DNA from: Dastarcus helophoroides
Taxonomy: Eukaryota > Arthropoda > Insecta > Coleoptera > Bothrideridae
DNA length: 64,000 nt
Assembly (NCBI GenBank): GCA_028583605.1
Contig: CM053331.1
Coordinates: 31,908,411 to 31,972,410 of the forward strand
Direction: 5' to 3'
Of the stretch, positions 35,411 through 45,150 are shown one piece after another. Under the pieces are notes generated by a model that did not search any database, had not been told where the DNA came from, and was given only the letters and a program-made list of their open reading frames with translations. Made by a program: the position numbers and the translations under genes. Each line of letters opens with the position of its first letter. Position 1 is the stretch's first letter.

Positions 35411-36540
35411 AAATTAAATTTCATTTTTTAACATCTTATAAGGGAAATATATTGAGAGTACATGTCCTACATGAAATAAAATGAAAAAGGGAAAAAATGC
35501 AGCCATAAATTGATCTGAAAAAAGACAACGAACTCAGTAATTTAGATCACAATCAAAAAAGAATCGTTACGCTTTGAAGTGTTCAGGGGCTTTTTTTGGA
35601 TCTTTGAAGTTGAAAAATTGCAGTCGGTTTAACCTATTCCTTATTTGCAAAGTTATGGAGGGCCGAATTTAAAGTTTCAGCAATTGGACCCAAGCAGACA
35701 CCGCACTCGCCCTGCATCACCACCAAAATTAACAAAAAGTTATTTTTAGAAATTTAAAACAAATTGCTTTTGACGATAAAGAATAAATTAAAAATTATTC
35801 AAATAATTAAAAAGATAATTATTTTAGGTTAGCATTGATAGATGAGATTTATTATTGTGTTTATTATAATACTAGCTGTTACTCGCGACTTCGTTTGCGT
35901 GGAATTAAATGACTGTTTTTCTAGAAAATGTTTATTTTACTTCATCGAGATTTCATTTTGAAAAGAAAAACTTTCCACGTCGCACATTGCCCATTTCTAG
36001 GTGCAGTCATTAACTGAATCTGCTAACCAAGTTTGAGTTTGGATATAGAACCAGAGATTTAACTTATGCCTTGGTCCATCAATAGTTAGCCAAGGTGTCC
36101 TTAATATTACGTATAAAAGGTAATAAAACAAAGCGATCTAAAGTACTATTAAAAAAAAATGGGTAACAGAAATAAAACTTTAGGTAATCAACTATCCTAA
36201 GTTACAAACAGTTTTTGCAATTTCATGGTTTGTTAAGTTGAAAGAGTTCTAATTGTTTCACATTTGAACTCGATAACAGTACAAACATTATTTTATTTCT
36301 GCTAGCTGCTCAGCCAGAAAAAAAACATTTCCATTTGAAGCAAAAAATATTCCTAAATAGAAAGATTGGCATAAGATAACACGGCAGAAGGCGCAGTAAT
36401 ATGTACAACGCAAGACACAGAACAAAAAAACAATGTACTATTATCAGCTATCCAAAGTTACAAACAAGCAATTACAGTACGTTGTTTGTAAAATTTATTG
36501 AATTTGCATTTTATTTAAATATTGTCACAAACTTTAGTTA
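35411..36540. other. Non-array DNA with an arthropod mobile-element motif
   Basis: Contains ACTAGCTGTTACTCGCGACT followed by TCGTTTGCGTGGA at 35871-35903. This closely resembles a motif common in mobile elements of arthropods (ACTAGCTGTTGCCCGCGACT then TCGTCCGCGTGG), recalled from memory. Downstream sequence (about 35960-36120) may belong to the same decayed element. No reverse transcriptase frame is seen. Confidence 0.45.
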
Positions 36541-36549
36541 TAAAATTTG

Positions 36550-36693
36550 AAACGGTGAAACGGACTTGTCCTTGGTTACCTTTAAAAATTGAAATACAAA
36601 TCTTGTCCCCCGAAGCCAAGAACGATTAAAAAACACAACAAAGGTTAATCTAACGCGTTTTGATAGCCAAGCTATCATCTTCAGAGAGATACT
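36550..36693 (-). mobile_element. HPR element, copy 9 (3' half)
   Basis: One full arm from CGGTGAAACGGACTTGTCC to CTTCAGAGAGATACT, ending at the palindrome centre. TAAAATTTG flanks it exactly (36541-36549 and 36694-36702). It is a 5'-truncated minus-strand copy. Confidence 0.8.
36648..36688 (-). ncRNA. Hammerhead-ribozyme-like motif in HPR copy 9
   Basis: On the minus strand: CTCT, CTGAAGA, T, GATAGC-TTG-GCTATC, AAAA, CGCGT, T, AGAT. Stem II is perfect, stem I pairs at three of four positions, and G12 of the GAAA core is A, which should abolish cleavage. Confidence 0.35.
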
Positions 36694-36719
36694 TAAAATT
36701 TGTATAAGTAATTGCGTAG

Positions 36720-36987
36720 TGTAAGGAACTCTCTCGAAAAATTTGATAATGGAAAGCAAGAATGAATCATACGGCAAATAAGCGCTCTAGACGTTTCCGC
36801 TAATCTTATCTGGATCCGTTCTGGAAACCGGAACGGTATAAATAAGCGGTCGTCCTTCCCTCAGTCAGTCAGTTAGACAGATAGTCTGATAGTTAAGTGA
36901 ATAATAATTGTAGTGTTCCGAAATAATTTGGAAAGAAAGTGTTTACAATTCACAAAGTTTTAATTATCGAACCGGTAACACGCAACA
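36720..36987 (+). mobile_element. Solo-LTR-like sequence, copy 2
   Basis: Runs from TGTAAGGAACTCTCTCG to ACACGCAACA and matches 25140-25446 through AAATTTGATAA, GTATAAATAAG, CCCTCAGTCAGTCAG, AATTGTAGTGTTCCGA and TTACAATTCAC. It lies 27 bp after HPR copy 9. No internal element or clear target duplication was seen. Confidence 0.6.
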
Positions 36988-36999
36988 ATATTTAATATA

Positions 37000-37403
37000 C
37001 AGTGTGTCACAGCGGGAATCGCCACTTAAAATATTCGCAAAATTGACACCAACTTCGTTATTTTAAATTAGACACCGTATATATTTTTGCATTTTTAGGT
37101 TTTATTTAAGATTTAAGTGCCAATTTGGATAACAAATATTGTTCCTAAAGTTCCTATAGTTTTTGAGATAATTGGATTTTTATAAAAAAATTGACAGATG
37201 CGAAGAGTCACTAAATTATTTGTATCTTTTTCCAGAAACCAGATATTTATTTTATATTTAAAACTTTAGTAGAACACATAGAAGGCTATCTGGCACATTT
37301 CTAATTCAAGTTTAAAAACATTATATCAAATGTTGAATTCACATCTGAATGTTTTGGTAAATTCAAACAGCGATAACTTTGTTATCTCAAATGAAACACC
37401 CTA
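37000..37403. mobile_element. Miniature TA-inserting element with CAGGGTGT-type ends
   Basis: The left end is TA-CAGTGTGTCAC and the right end ...GAAACACCCTA-TA. The interior shares order and words with the arms of the 40300-42097 element: CCAACTTCGTTATTTTAAAT versus TCAACTTTCTTATTTTAAAT, then AGTTTTTGAGATAATT versus AGTTTTTAAGATATTT, then TTGACAG versus ATGACAG. It is probably the same Tc1/mariner-like or related family. No transposase was seen. Confidence 0.55.
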
Positions 37404-38321
37404 TATTTTTTTAACCTATATAGAGGGCCCCGCAAAAATATCTAATCGGGCCCCGCACTTATTGCATCCAGGCCTGACATTGTGCTAAGTTAAGTGAATA
37501 TCCCTAATTATCAAATTGTTTACCTTCTTCTTTATCCACTTTATCGTACTAAGAAAAAACCAAATAATTAGGACTTATATAGAATGTTTTGGAGTTTTTA
37601 AGCTACGATTTCGTTTTCTGTAGGATTATTATTATTTGAGTTATTGACTACCAAAGACAAAAATGGCTTTTTTGTTTTGGAAGAAAATATTTCAACGAAA
37701 ATTCATCTTACAGGGCTCAAAATCTCTGAAGGAACTAAATTATTCAAAAGAAGTTTATATTGCTATCGCTGGAAAAAATGTATTGAGGTCCATGGAATGT
37801 TTAAAGGTAAACATAAACCTGAAAATATGTCAATATCTAAAAAAAAAAAGGGAAAATTTGTGTGAATTTAAAAAAAAGTCAAATTCAAAATTTTGGTCCC
37901 ATATATTAAATTTTTAAAGCAAGACAAAATTAAAGAGTCAAAAGAGTCTAAATTTTCAGCTAATATTTTAAAAAAGCCAAATTTTCAAAAGACTGGATTT
38001 TTTCAACAAAAGTGAATTAAAAATTTCAGGAAAGAGTCGAAATTGTCAAATTTAAGACAAATTTGAAATTAAACACAAAGTTATAATGTTCAAGAACTGA
38101 ATTTAAAATAGTCAAAACGTTCAACTAAGTTAAAATGTTTAAAAACTGTGTTTGAAAGGGTCAAGATGATGAACTAAGTTTTCAAAAATGTAAAAATTGT
38201 TATATTAAAGTTTTTTTTTTGGTGAAACGGAATTAGATTTAAATGTTCAAAAACTGAATTTTAAAAAGTCAAAATGTTGAACTAAGTTTTCAAAAATGTA
38301 AAAATGTATATGTTAAAATTT

Positions 38322-38494
38322 CTTTTTGGTATAACGGCTTGGTCCATGGTTATCCTCAAAAATTTAAATACAAATTTGTCAGAAATAATGAGTATCTCTT
38401 TCAAGATGATAGCTTGGCTATCGAAATACGTTAGAGCAACCTTTGTTGTGTTTTTTAATCGTTATTGGTTTCAGGGGACAAGATTAATATTTCA
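38322..38494 (-). mobile_element. HPR element, copy 10
   Basis: The left (minus-strand 3') arm GGTATAACGGCTTGGTCC is long. The centre joins CAAATTTGTC to AGTATCTCTTTCAAGATG. The right arm keeps GATAGC-TTG-GCTATC, GAAATACGTTAGAGC and TTGTTGTGTTTTTTAATC. ATGTTAAAATTT (38310-38321) and ATGTTAAAGTTT (38495-38506) flank it, and one ATGTTAAATTTT is present at the unfilled tandem site (39447). Confidence 0.8.
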
Positions 38495-38859
38495 ATGTTA
38501 AAGTTTACCAAAAAAAAAGTAACATTTCTTAAAAAACAACTCGAAATTAAAAAACTTAAATTTCGGAAAATTATCGAAATTTACAAAATTTATTACCAAA
38601 GAGCAAAATGGCTTTTTTGTTTTAAAAATTTATCCTGCAGTGCTCAAGGGCTTTGAAGAAACTAAATTATCCAAATGCAATTAATGTAAAAAAATATTAA
38701 ATTCCCTGGGCTTTTTAAAGATAAACACAAATTTGGTAACATGTTGATATCCTATATAAAAATAAAAATTGGGAAAACTTAACATGTTGAAAAAGCCAAA
38801 ATTTTCAAATTCGAAATTTTTAATAGTCAATATTTTTAAAAACGTCGAATTTTTCAACC

Positions 38860-39257
38860 ATAATTTTGGTGGAACGGACTGGTCCTTGGTTATCTTCAAA
38901 AACTGAAATAAAAATCCTGTCCCCTGAAACCATGTAAGATTTGAAAACTCACAAAGGTTGCTCTAAAGCGCTTCGATGGCCCAGCTATCATCTCCAGAGA
39001 GGTACAGTATCTCTCTGAAGATAATGGCTTGGCTATCGAAACGCGTTAGAGCAGCCTTTGTTGTATTTCTTAATCTTTCTTGGTTGACTCTAAAGCGTTC
39101 CGATAGCCAAGCTATCATCTTCACAGAGATACGGTATCACCTTCAGAGAGATGCAGTATCACTCTGAGGATGAGAGCTTGGTTATCGAAACGCGTTAGAG
39201 CAATCTTTGTTGTACTTTTTAATCTACCCCGGTTTCAGGGAACAAGATTTGTATTTC
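38860..39257 (-). mobile_element. HPR element, copy 11 (doubled core)
   Basis: Begins after AATTTTTCAACC (38848-38859) with GGTGGAACGGACTGGTCC. It then contains two successive inverted pairs of hammerhead-like cores (about 38960-39051 and 39086-39200) instead of one, and ends in GATTTGTATTTC before AATTTTTCGACC (39258-39269). The flanking repeats match at 11 of 12. This doubled form is unique in the window. Confidence 0.8.
39011..39051 (+). ncRNA. Hammerhead-ribozyme-like motif in HPR copy 11
   Basis: CTCT, CTGAAGA, T, AATGGC-TTG-GCTATC, GAAA, CGCGT, T, AGAG. The core residues, stem I and the ACGCGT stem III palindrome are intact. Stem II has one mismatch and one G-U pair. The cleavage-site triplet would be GTT. 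Confidence 0.4.
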
Positions 39258-39535
39258 AATTTTTCGACCCAAAATATTAAATATTTCAAGAAATTAGTCC
39301 TAGTTTTCATTAAAAAAAAACCTTGGAAATAAACAAAAAGTTAAAACTGAATTTCAAAAAGTCAAAACCTTGAACTAGATTCTTCAAAACCTGAAATAAA
39401 AAGTGTCACAATGTTGATCTAAGTTTTCAAAAAAGTAAAAATTTTCATGTTAAATTTTTACAAAAAAAAGTGGAATTTTATAAAAAGCAAATCGAAATTA
39501 AAATCTCAAAATTTCGGAATATAATCGAAATTTAC

Positions 39536-40290
39536 TAAAGGTTTAAAATCTTCATCAACATTCGATTTCCGTAAGTTTAAATTCTCAAAAAGTATCAAAT
39601 TAAATAAATCAAAATTTTGAAAATATTTTAAAATGTCGAAACTTTGAAAAAAGTTGGAATTTTTAAAAACAAAAGTCAAAGCTTGAAATTGGTGATTTTT
39701 AAATAAAAATTGAAATTTTTATAAGTTCAAAATGGAAGGTTTCAAAAATGGCGTAGTTTTTCAAATATAAAATTAAAATTTCAAATAAATACAAAATTTC
39801 GAGAAAAAGTCAAATTTTGAACTGCCAACATTTTCAAAAGTGAATCAAAATTTTGTAAAGAGTCGAAATCTTAAATATATCGAATATTAATCAAAATAGA
39901 GGGAAAAATGGAAATCTTTGAGAAGAGATTTTTGAATGTTGATTTTTTTAAGTATCTAAATTTTCAAAAAAAAAGTCATTTGGGAAGTCGAAATTTCCAC
40001 TAAAAGTGTATATTTTAAAAAAAAGTCAAATCCAATAAAACTGAAAATTTCGAGACGGTGAAATGTATAAAAAAGGTGGAAATTTTCAAAAATATTATTA
40101 ATTATAAAATGTCCAAAGTTTCAAAAAAGTCGATATTTTCAAAAACAAGAATTTTTTAAGAAAAAGGGTTTTTCAAAGAGAGTTGAATTTTAAAAAAAAT
40201 TGAAATTATGAAAAAATAAATTCTAAGTTTTCCACAAAAACGGAAGAATTCGTAAGAATCCAACTAACATAGGCAAAATTGCTTCGTTAA
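39536..40290. repeat. AT-rich micro-repeat array, block 4
   Basis: A-rich array of AAAAAGTCGAAATTTTCAAA-like words. It runs up to the TA-flanked palindrome at 40300. Confidence 0.75.
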
Positions 40291-40299
40291 TTCGTTATA

Positions 40300-42097
40300 C
40301 CGGGTGTTTTTTTTAGTTGGGAGGTTACATTTATATGGAGTATCACTTACTAGAAAGGCAAACTGATTTTGTCGATGAGGCTAATCGGAACTAAACTACC
40401 TTTCAAAAACATTTTCAACTTCCTCCCACTTCCCGTTATACCGGAAGTCGACATCAACTTTCTTATTTTAAATGGCAACCCACAAATTTTATATTTTATT
40501 TGGATTCTACGTAGAAAAATGGGGTGAGTTTATGTATACATGTTTATTGCTATCTTCGGTAGTTTTTAAGATATTTCAATTTTTCGAAAAAAAAATGACA
40601 GAAAAGAGGGTTACTTTGACTCTTTTTTTCTTTTTTATTATTTGCAATAAAAACATGAAATTTGGGTTGAAGTCATGGAATATTATGGAGACTGTAATAA
40701 CGTAATCAAGTTTTACATTTATTACACAGGGTGATGGAAATTTTATGATCTTTATTGTTTTTGTTTTATTCAAAAAAACTCTGTTTTTTTGAATGGGAAC
40801 TGTGTTTTTTAAACATTTTTGAATTCCTCACGTAAAAAGAAGAAAAAAGTTATATGACTAATTTTTTAAAATTCTGCACCGTTACAGAGATATAATGCAA
40901 AATAAAAAAGAAAAATATATCTTTTTTTTTCTAGTAACAACTTGGTAGTAGACAACAAAATTTTCAAAAAAAAAAAAATATATAACCACAAGGCCTAAAA
41001 ATTTTATTCTAAATAACATTTAAAAGATAACCGTACAAGACGAATAAGTTTTTGGCAATTGTTAGAAAACTTATTGAAAAATGTTTAGGTAGCCACGAAT
41101 GTAAGTTTCGTAAAAATGGTTTGTTAAACAGACTTCTCATTTTTGGAGTAACGAAAATCAACAACAAATGTTCAAGAAAATTCGTCCTTTAACTGTTGTG
41201 CTGTTAGATTAGAACTCAGGATTTTTAAGCGTTAAAATTTACAATGAAAATCGAAATGGAAATTTTTTAGTGATTTTTTTTACGACTACTGCATGACAAG
41301 CATATTGCTAGGAACAATCGGATGTGCTTAAAAACGTTACTCAATTCGAAATCTTGAAACAGAAGATCGTCCTTGTTGTTCTTGATGTGAATTTTTTGTC
41401 AATTATTTTTGTTTTCTATTACTTATGATGATTAACTCTTTAAGCTTTTATTCCCTACAGTTAATTTCCTACTTGAACAAAAAAGAGATGTTTGATTCTT
41501 TTTATTTTGAGATTTATGTAAAATACCTCTGTAACGGCACAAAATTTTAAAAAATAAGTAATATAACTTTTTTCTTCTTTTTATGTAAAGAATCCAAAAA
41601 TGATTAAATAACATATAGTTACTATTTAAAAAAACAGAGTTTTTTTGAATAAAACAACAACAGCAAAGATTATAAAATTTTCATCACCCTGTATAATAAA
41701 TGTAAAATCTGTTTACCTTATTTTAGTCTTTATAATATTTCATGTTTTTACTGCAAATAATAAAAAAAATACAAAGAGCCAAAATAACCCTCTTTTCGGT
41801 CTTTTTTTTTCGAAAAATTGAAATATCTTTAAAACTATCAAAGGTAGGGATAAACATGTATACATAAACTCACCTTATTTTTTTACGTAAAATAAAAATA
41901 AAATATAAAATTTGTGGGTTGCTATTTAAAATAAGAAAGTTGATGTCTACTTCCAGTGTAATCGATAGTGGGGGGAAGTTGAAAATATTTTTAGAAGATA
42001 GTTTAACCCCGATTAATCCCATTGACAAAATCAGTTTGCCTTTATAATAAGTAGTACTCCATATAAAGGTAACCTCCCAACTAAAAAAAACACCCGG
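40300..42097. mobile_element. TA-flanked palindromic element with an inner element at its centre
   Basis: The outer ends CCGGGTGTTTTTTTTAGTTG (40300) and its inverse (to 42097) sit beside TA at 40298-40299 and 42098-42099. The outer arms of about 400-420 bp reach ACATTTATTA and TAATAAATGT. Between them lies 40725-41691 with CAGGGTGATG ends. The combined inverted repeat runs to about 40960 and 41430. The arms look like Tc1/mariner-type miniature elements. No transposase frame was found, and frames at 40472-40773 and 41432-41614 are TIR sequence. Confidence 0.8.
40725..41691. mobile_element. Inner TA-flanked element, CAGGGTGATG ends
   Basis: The left end CACAGGGTGATGGAAATTTT and right end ATTTTCATCACCCTG, next to TA (41692-41693), are inverted copies. 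The arms include CAAAAAAACTCTGTTTTTTT and GAAGAAAAAAGTTATAT. Removing it rejoins ACATTTATTA and TAATAAATGT into a palindrome. The interior (about 40960-41430) is unidentified, with no long frame. Confidence 0.65.
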
Positions 42098-42109
42098 TAT
42101 GTAAATGAT

Positions 42110-44080
42110 ACTTTGTTTTAACCGGGAATTCGAAAAAGTTGGAATTTTAAATAAATCCTATTAAAAATAAAAATCCAACTTATCTCAAAAACTCGAGAAA
42201 TGTTTATAATTCGAAAAAGTCAAAATTTTTAAAGGTCTATTTTTGTGAAAAGACGCAATTTTCAGAAAAAGTCGAATTTTGAGAAAGAAAATCGCAATTT
42301 TTAACAACAATGTTCTCAAAATTTATAATTCAGAAAACATGTTGAAATTAGAAGAAATCTTTTTCTCGAAATCCCCAAGAATTTTTTTCGCAATATTTTT
42401 ATTAACATTTCGATCTAATTTAGAGGGAAAAGTGACCATTTTCAAAACCATAAGACCATTTGAATTAAAAGTCGTAATTTGTTGAAAAAGACAAATATTC
42501 CGAAAAATGACAAAATTTGGAAATAAATAAACCATTTTTGAAAAAGTCCAAAAAGTGGAATTTTGAAAATAAAATCGAAATTTAAAAAAAAGCCAAATTT
42601 TGAGGTACAGAAAAATTTTAGTAAAAACTATTTTAGAAAAATTCAAAATTTTGAAAAAAGGACGAATTTACCAGGAAAAAGAAAACACTTATAGAAATAT
42701 TAAATATCGAATATTGAGACAAAAATAAAGATATCCTAAAAAAGGCAAACTTTAGAAACGCAGTCAATATTTCTAAAATAATAGGAATCTAGAAGATCGA
42801 CATTTTCAACTAAAAGTTCAGAAAAATATCGGATTTTGGGAAAAAAGCAAAATTTCCAGAGAAGTGGACCACTTCGTAAATTTGCCCTTTCAAAAAAATT
42901 CCAAAAAATATAGTTTTTTATGAAAAGATCGACTAAATTTTGAGAAAAGGACAAATTTTAATAAACAAGTTGAAATTTTCAGAATTAAAAAAAGTCGAAA
43001 TGTTGAGAAAGGTCAAATTTCGAGAAATAGCGAAATTTTAGAAACAAAAAACAAGGAAATTTTAAATTCGAAATTTTGACAGTCATGTTTGATAAAGGAA
43101 TCAAATTTTATAAATAAATGAAATAAATAAATTTTATAAAAAAGATCGACATTTTTAGCTAAAAGTTCAGAAAAATATCGGATTTTGGGAAAAAAGCGAA
43201 ATTTCTAGAGAAATGAACCAAAAACTTGGCAAAGAAATTCAAATTAAAAAAATAGGTAGAAATTAAAAAAAAATAGTCAAAACCCGGATAAATAGACGGG
43301 ACAACTTTTGGGAAAAAGATCTAAACTTTGAGTAGAAACGTTTAATTTCAACAAAATTTTTAAATTTCCCAGAAAGTATCAGATTTTATCGAAATTTAGA
43401 AAAAGTAAATTTTGCGAAAAAAGTCGAATAATTATTTTCTTTTGACTCCTCACGTCAGGAGGAAGAAAAATTACCAGAACCCCGAGAAAAAGACGATATT
43501 ACGAGAGAACATTTGCGAAAAAGATCTAAATTTTGAGAAAAAAATGTTTATCCTTTGTGAAATTTCGAAATTTCCCAGAAAGAATCAGATCTTATCGAAA
43601 TTTAGAAAAAGCAAATTTTAAGTAAAAAATCAAATATTTATTTCCTCTTGACTTCTTGAGCCAGAGGAAGACTCAACAGACGTTAGAAAATGTCAAATAT
43701 TGTGATATAAATCGAAATTTTGACAAACAAGTTGAAAGATTAGAGATTAGATTAAAGAAGTTGAAATTTAGAGGGAAATTTTCTTCCTAATTTTTGACCT
43801 TTCAAAAACATTCCAAAAAATATTGTTTTTTTATTAAAAGATTGACCGGATTTTGAGAAAAAGACAAATTTTAATAAACAAGCTGAAATTTTTAGAATTA
43901 AAAAAAGTCGAAATGTTCATAAAAATCAAATTTCAAGAAATAGCGAAATTTTAGAAACAAAAAACAGAAAACCTTTAGATTCGAAATTTTGACAGTCATA
44001 TTTAATAAAGGAGTCAAATTTTATGAATAAATGCAAAATTTCAAGAGAAAAAGGCAAATTTTGTTAAAAAAAATTGGTAA
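42110..44080. repeat. AT-rich micro-repeat array, block 5, with nested direct repeats
   Basis: A-rich array with several direct repeats: GATCGACATTTT... at 42796/43145 (about 349 bp apart), GATCTAAA... at 43318/43523 (about 205 bp), and a 180-bp segment containing TTTTAATAAACAAG at about 42888/43799 (about 910 bp). GC-richer words TGACTCCTCACGTCAGGAGG (about 43443) and its diverged copy near 43649 mark the 205-bp pair. Confidence 0.75.
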
Positions 44081-44088
44081 AAAGATAG

Positions 44089-44234
44089 TATCTCTCTGAA
44101 GATGATATCTTGGTTATCGAAACGCATTAAAGTAACCTCTGTGGTGTTTTCTTAATCTCTCTTGGTTTCAAAGGACAAGATTTGTATTTCAATTTTTGAA
44201 GATAACCAAGTGTCAGTCCGTTCCACCAAAAAAG
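44089..44234 (+). mobile_element. HPR element, copy 12 (3' half)
   Basis: Begins at the palindrome centre with TATCTCTCTGAAGATG, then TATCTTGGTTATCGAAACGC and TTGGTTTCAAAGGACAAG. It ends GTCAGTCCGTTCCACC plus an A-rich tail. AAAGATAG flanks it (44081-44088 and 44235-44242). The core is degenerate (stem III ACGCAT, stem I AAAG). Confidence 0.75.
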
Positions 44235-44341
44235 AAAGATAGAAATTTTGAAAAAATATTTCAAGGAAAGGATGAATTCTGAGGAATTGGAAAATCCCCC
44301 AATTTAATACATATAAATTTTCAGTTTGCTGCATAAACCAG

Positions 44342-44381
44342 AATAGGGCAGGGTGGGCCTTTTGCGCCCACCCTGCCCTAT
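44342..44381. repeat. Perfect GC-rich hairpin, 17-bp arms, 6-nt loop
   Basis: AATAGGGCAGGGTGGGC (44342-44358) and GCCCACCCTGCCCTATT (44365-44381) are exact reverse complements around CTTTTG. This is an outlier in AT-rich DNA. It lies immediately upstream of the hAT transposase relic, so it may be a remnant of transposon ends or a small inserted foldback. Confidence 0.8.
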
Positions 44382-44387
44382 TGATTG

Positions 44388-44516
44388 CCTATGATTTTGC
44401 GTATGAAAATAGTTAAAAAGGACCACAGGTCTAGACTAAATAAGGTACAACTGAAAAGTTCTGTGCGAGTTGCTGTGGCAAATTTGACAAAGAAGCAACT
44501 CCATTATTTTCATTAG
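44388..44516 (+). pseudogene. hAT transposase C-terminal relic
   Basis: A 42-codon frame reads PMILRMKIVKKDHRSRL, then KSSVRVAVANLTKKQL, ending at TAG 44514. The spacing of MK...K..HRSRL and the LRVA..NL-like block matches the C-terminal dimerisation region of hAT transposases related to the ZBED/GTF2IRD2-like group (family knowledge; no search run). It is cut off upstream at the GC hairpin, so it is a fragment. About 235 bp downstream lies an inverted hAT terminus. Confidence 0.6.
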
Positions 44517-44751
44517 AGGTTGTTTCAGATTTTTTTTCCATAAAAATTGCCCTCTTTTTATTTCTATTATGTAGTCTAATTAAGTAATTAGGTAATTTTT
44601 TATATTACTTTTGTTATTTTTGTTTTGTTAATAGAAACTTCGTAATTAGTGTTAATCATCTAATCTAGCGTTCATATTTTCCTCAAATGCGGCCCCCTTA
44701 AAATGTTTCACCTTGTAGTTGACCCGCTGTGAAAAAAAGTTGCTCATCTCT
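44517..44751 (+). mobile_element. 3' end of a decayed hAT element
   Basis: Ends TTGCTCATCTCTG at 44751. On the minus strand this reads CAGAGATGAGCAAC with GGGGGCCGCATTTG about 55 bp in, a typical hAT terminus with the familiar GGGCCGC word. The left end of the element was not found. The putative right flank is GTGTAGGG. Confidence 0.6.
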
Positions 44752-44789
44752 GGTGTAGGGATATATTGTCAATTAAATACAAGGATTTT

Positions 44790-45150
44790 AAGCGGTAAGC
44801 GTTCTTAGACAATGACAGTTTGAATTTACATATACCCCGGAATTTCGATGCTTCATTCCGCACGTTAGGGAAACATCTTGAAGTAATGGCAGCATAGCAG
44901 CTCTACTACTCCTTCTTATGCGTTTGGCTAAAGCTGCCTTGCTTAAATGTTATCGTTTAAGCGTGCAATGTTGTCGGCTCAGAAAATCTTCTGCAAAGCG
45001 TCTTATGGATATGTATTGTTTTATCCAAGCAGATCGTCTAGGCTAAAAATTGAGTACTGATGGCAGTCTACTGTTTACGTCGCGCTTAACGCAGCTGTGA
45101 TCTAACGTTCCAAAAACTTTTCGCTACGATTATTACTTTTGGTTGGACCA
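44790..45150. repeat. Direct-repeat pair, copy 1, unidentified
   Basis: About 360 bp that align with 46990-47335. The best block is CATTCCGCACGTTAGGGAAA followed by CATCTTGAAGTAATGGCAGC. The sequence is not array-like. No transposon ends were recognised, and the alignment shows changes at all codon positions, so it is probably an old non-coding duplication or an unknown element. Confidence 0.6.

Larger units (their letters stand above)
37640..39535. repeat. Tandem duplication of about 0.95 kb, each unit hit by an HPR element
   Basis: The segment around CCAAAGACAAAAATGGC at 37651 recurs at 38596, and ATCGAAATTTAC near 38574 recurs near 39526, a spacing of about 945-950. Unit 1 holds HPR copy 10 and unit 2 holds HPR copy 11. 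The unit-2 sequence at 39447-39458 shows the empty form of the copy-10 site. Frames here (37644-37917, 38465-38656) share these repeats and are not convincing genes. Confidence 0.75.

Noticed and set aside
40472..40773. Overlapping 65-77 codon frames on both strands
   Set aside because: They are inverted-repeat sequence of the TA-flanked palindrome, and the mirror arm breaks the frame.
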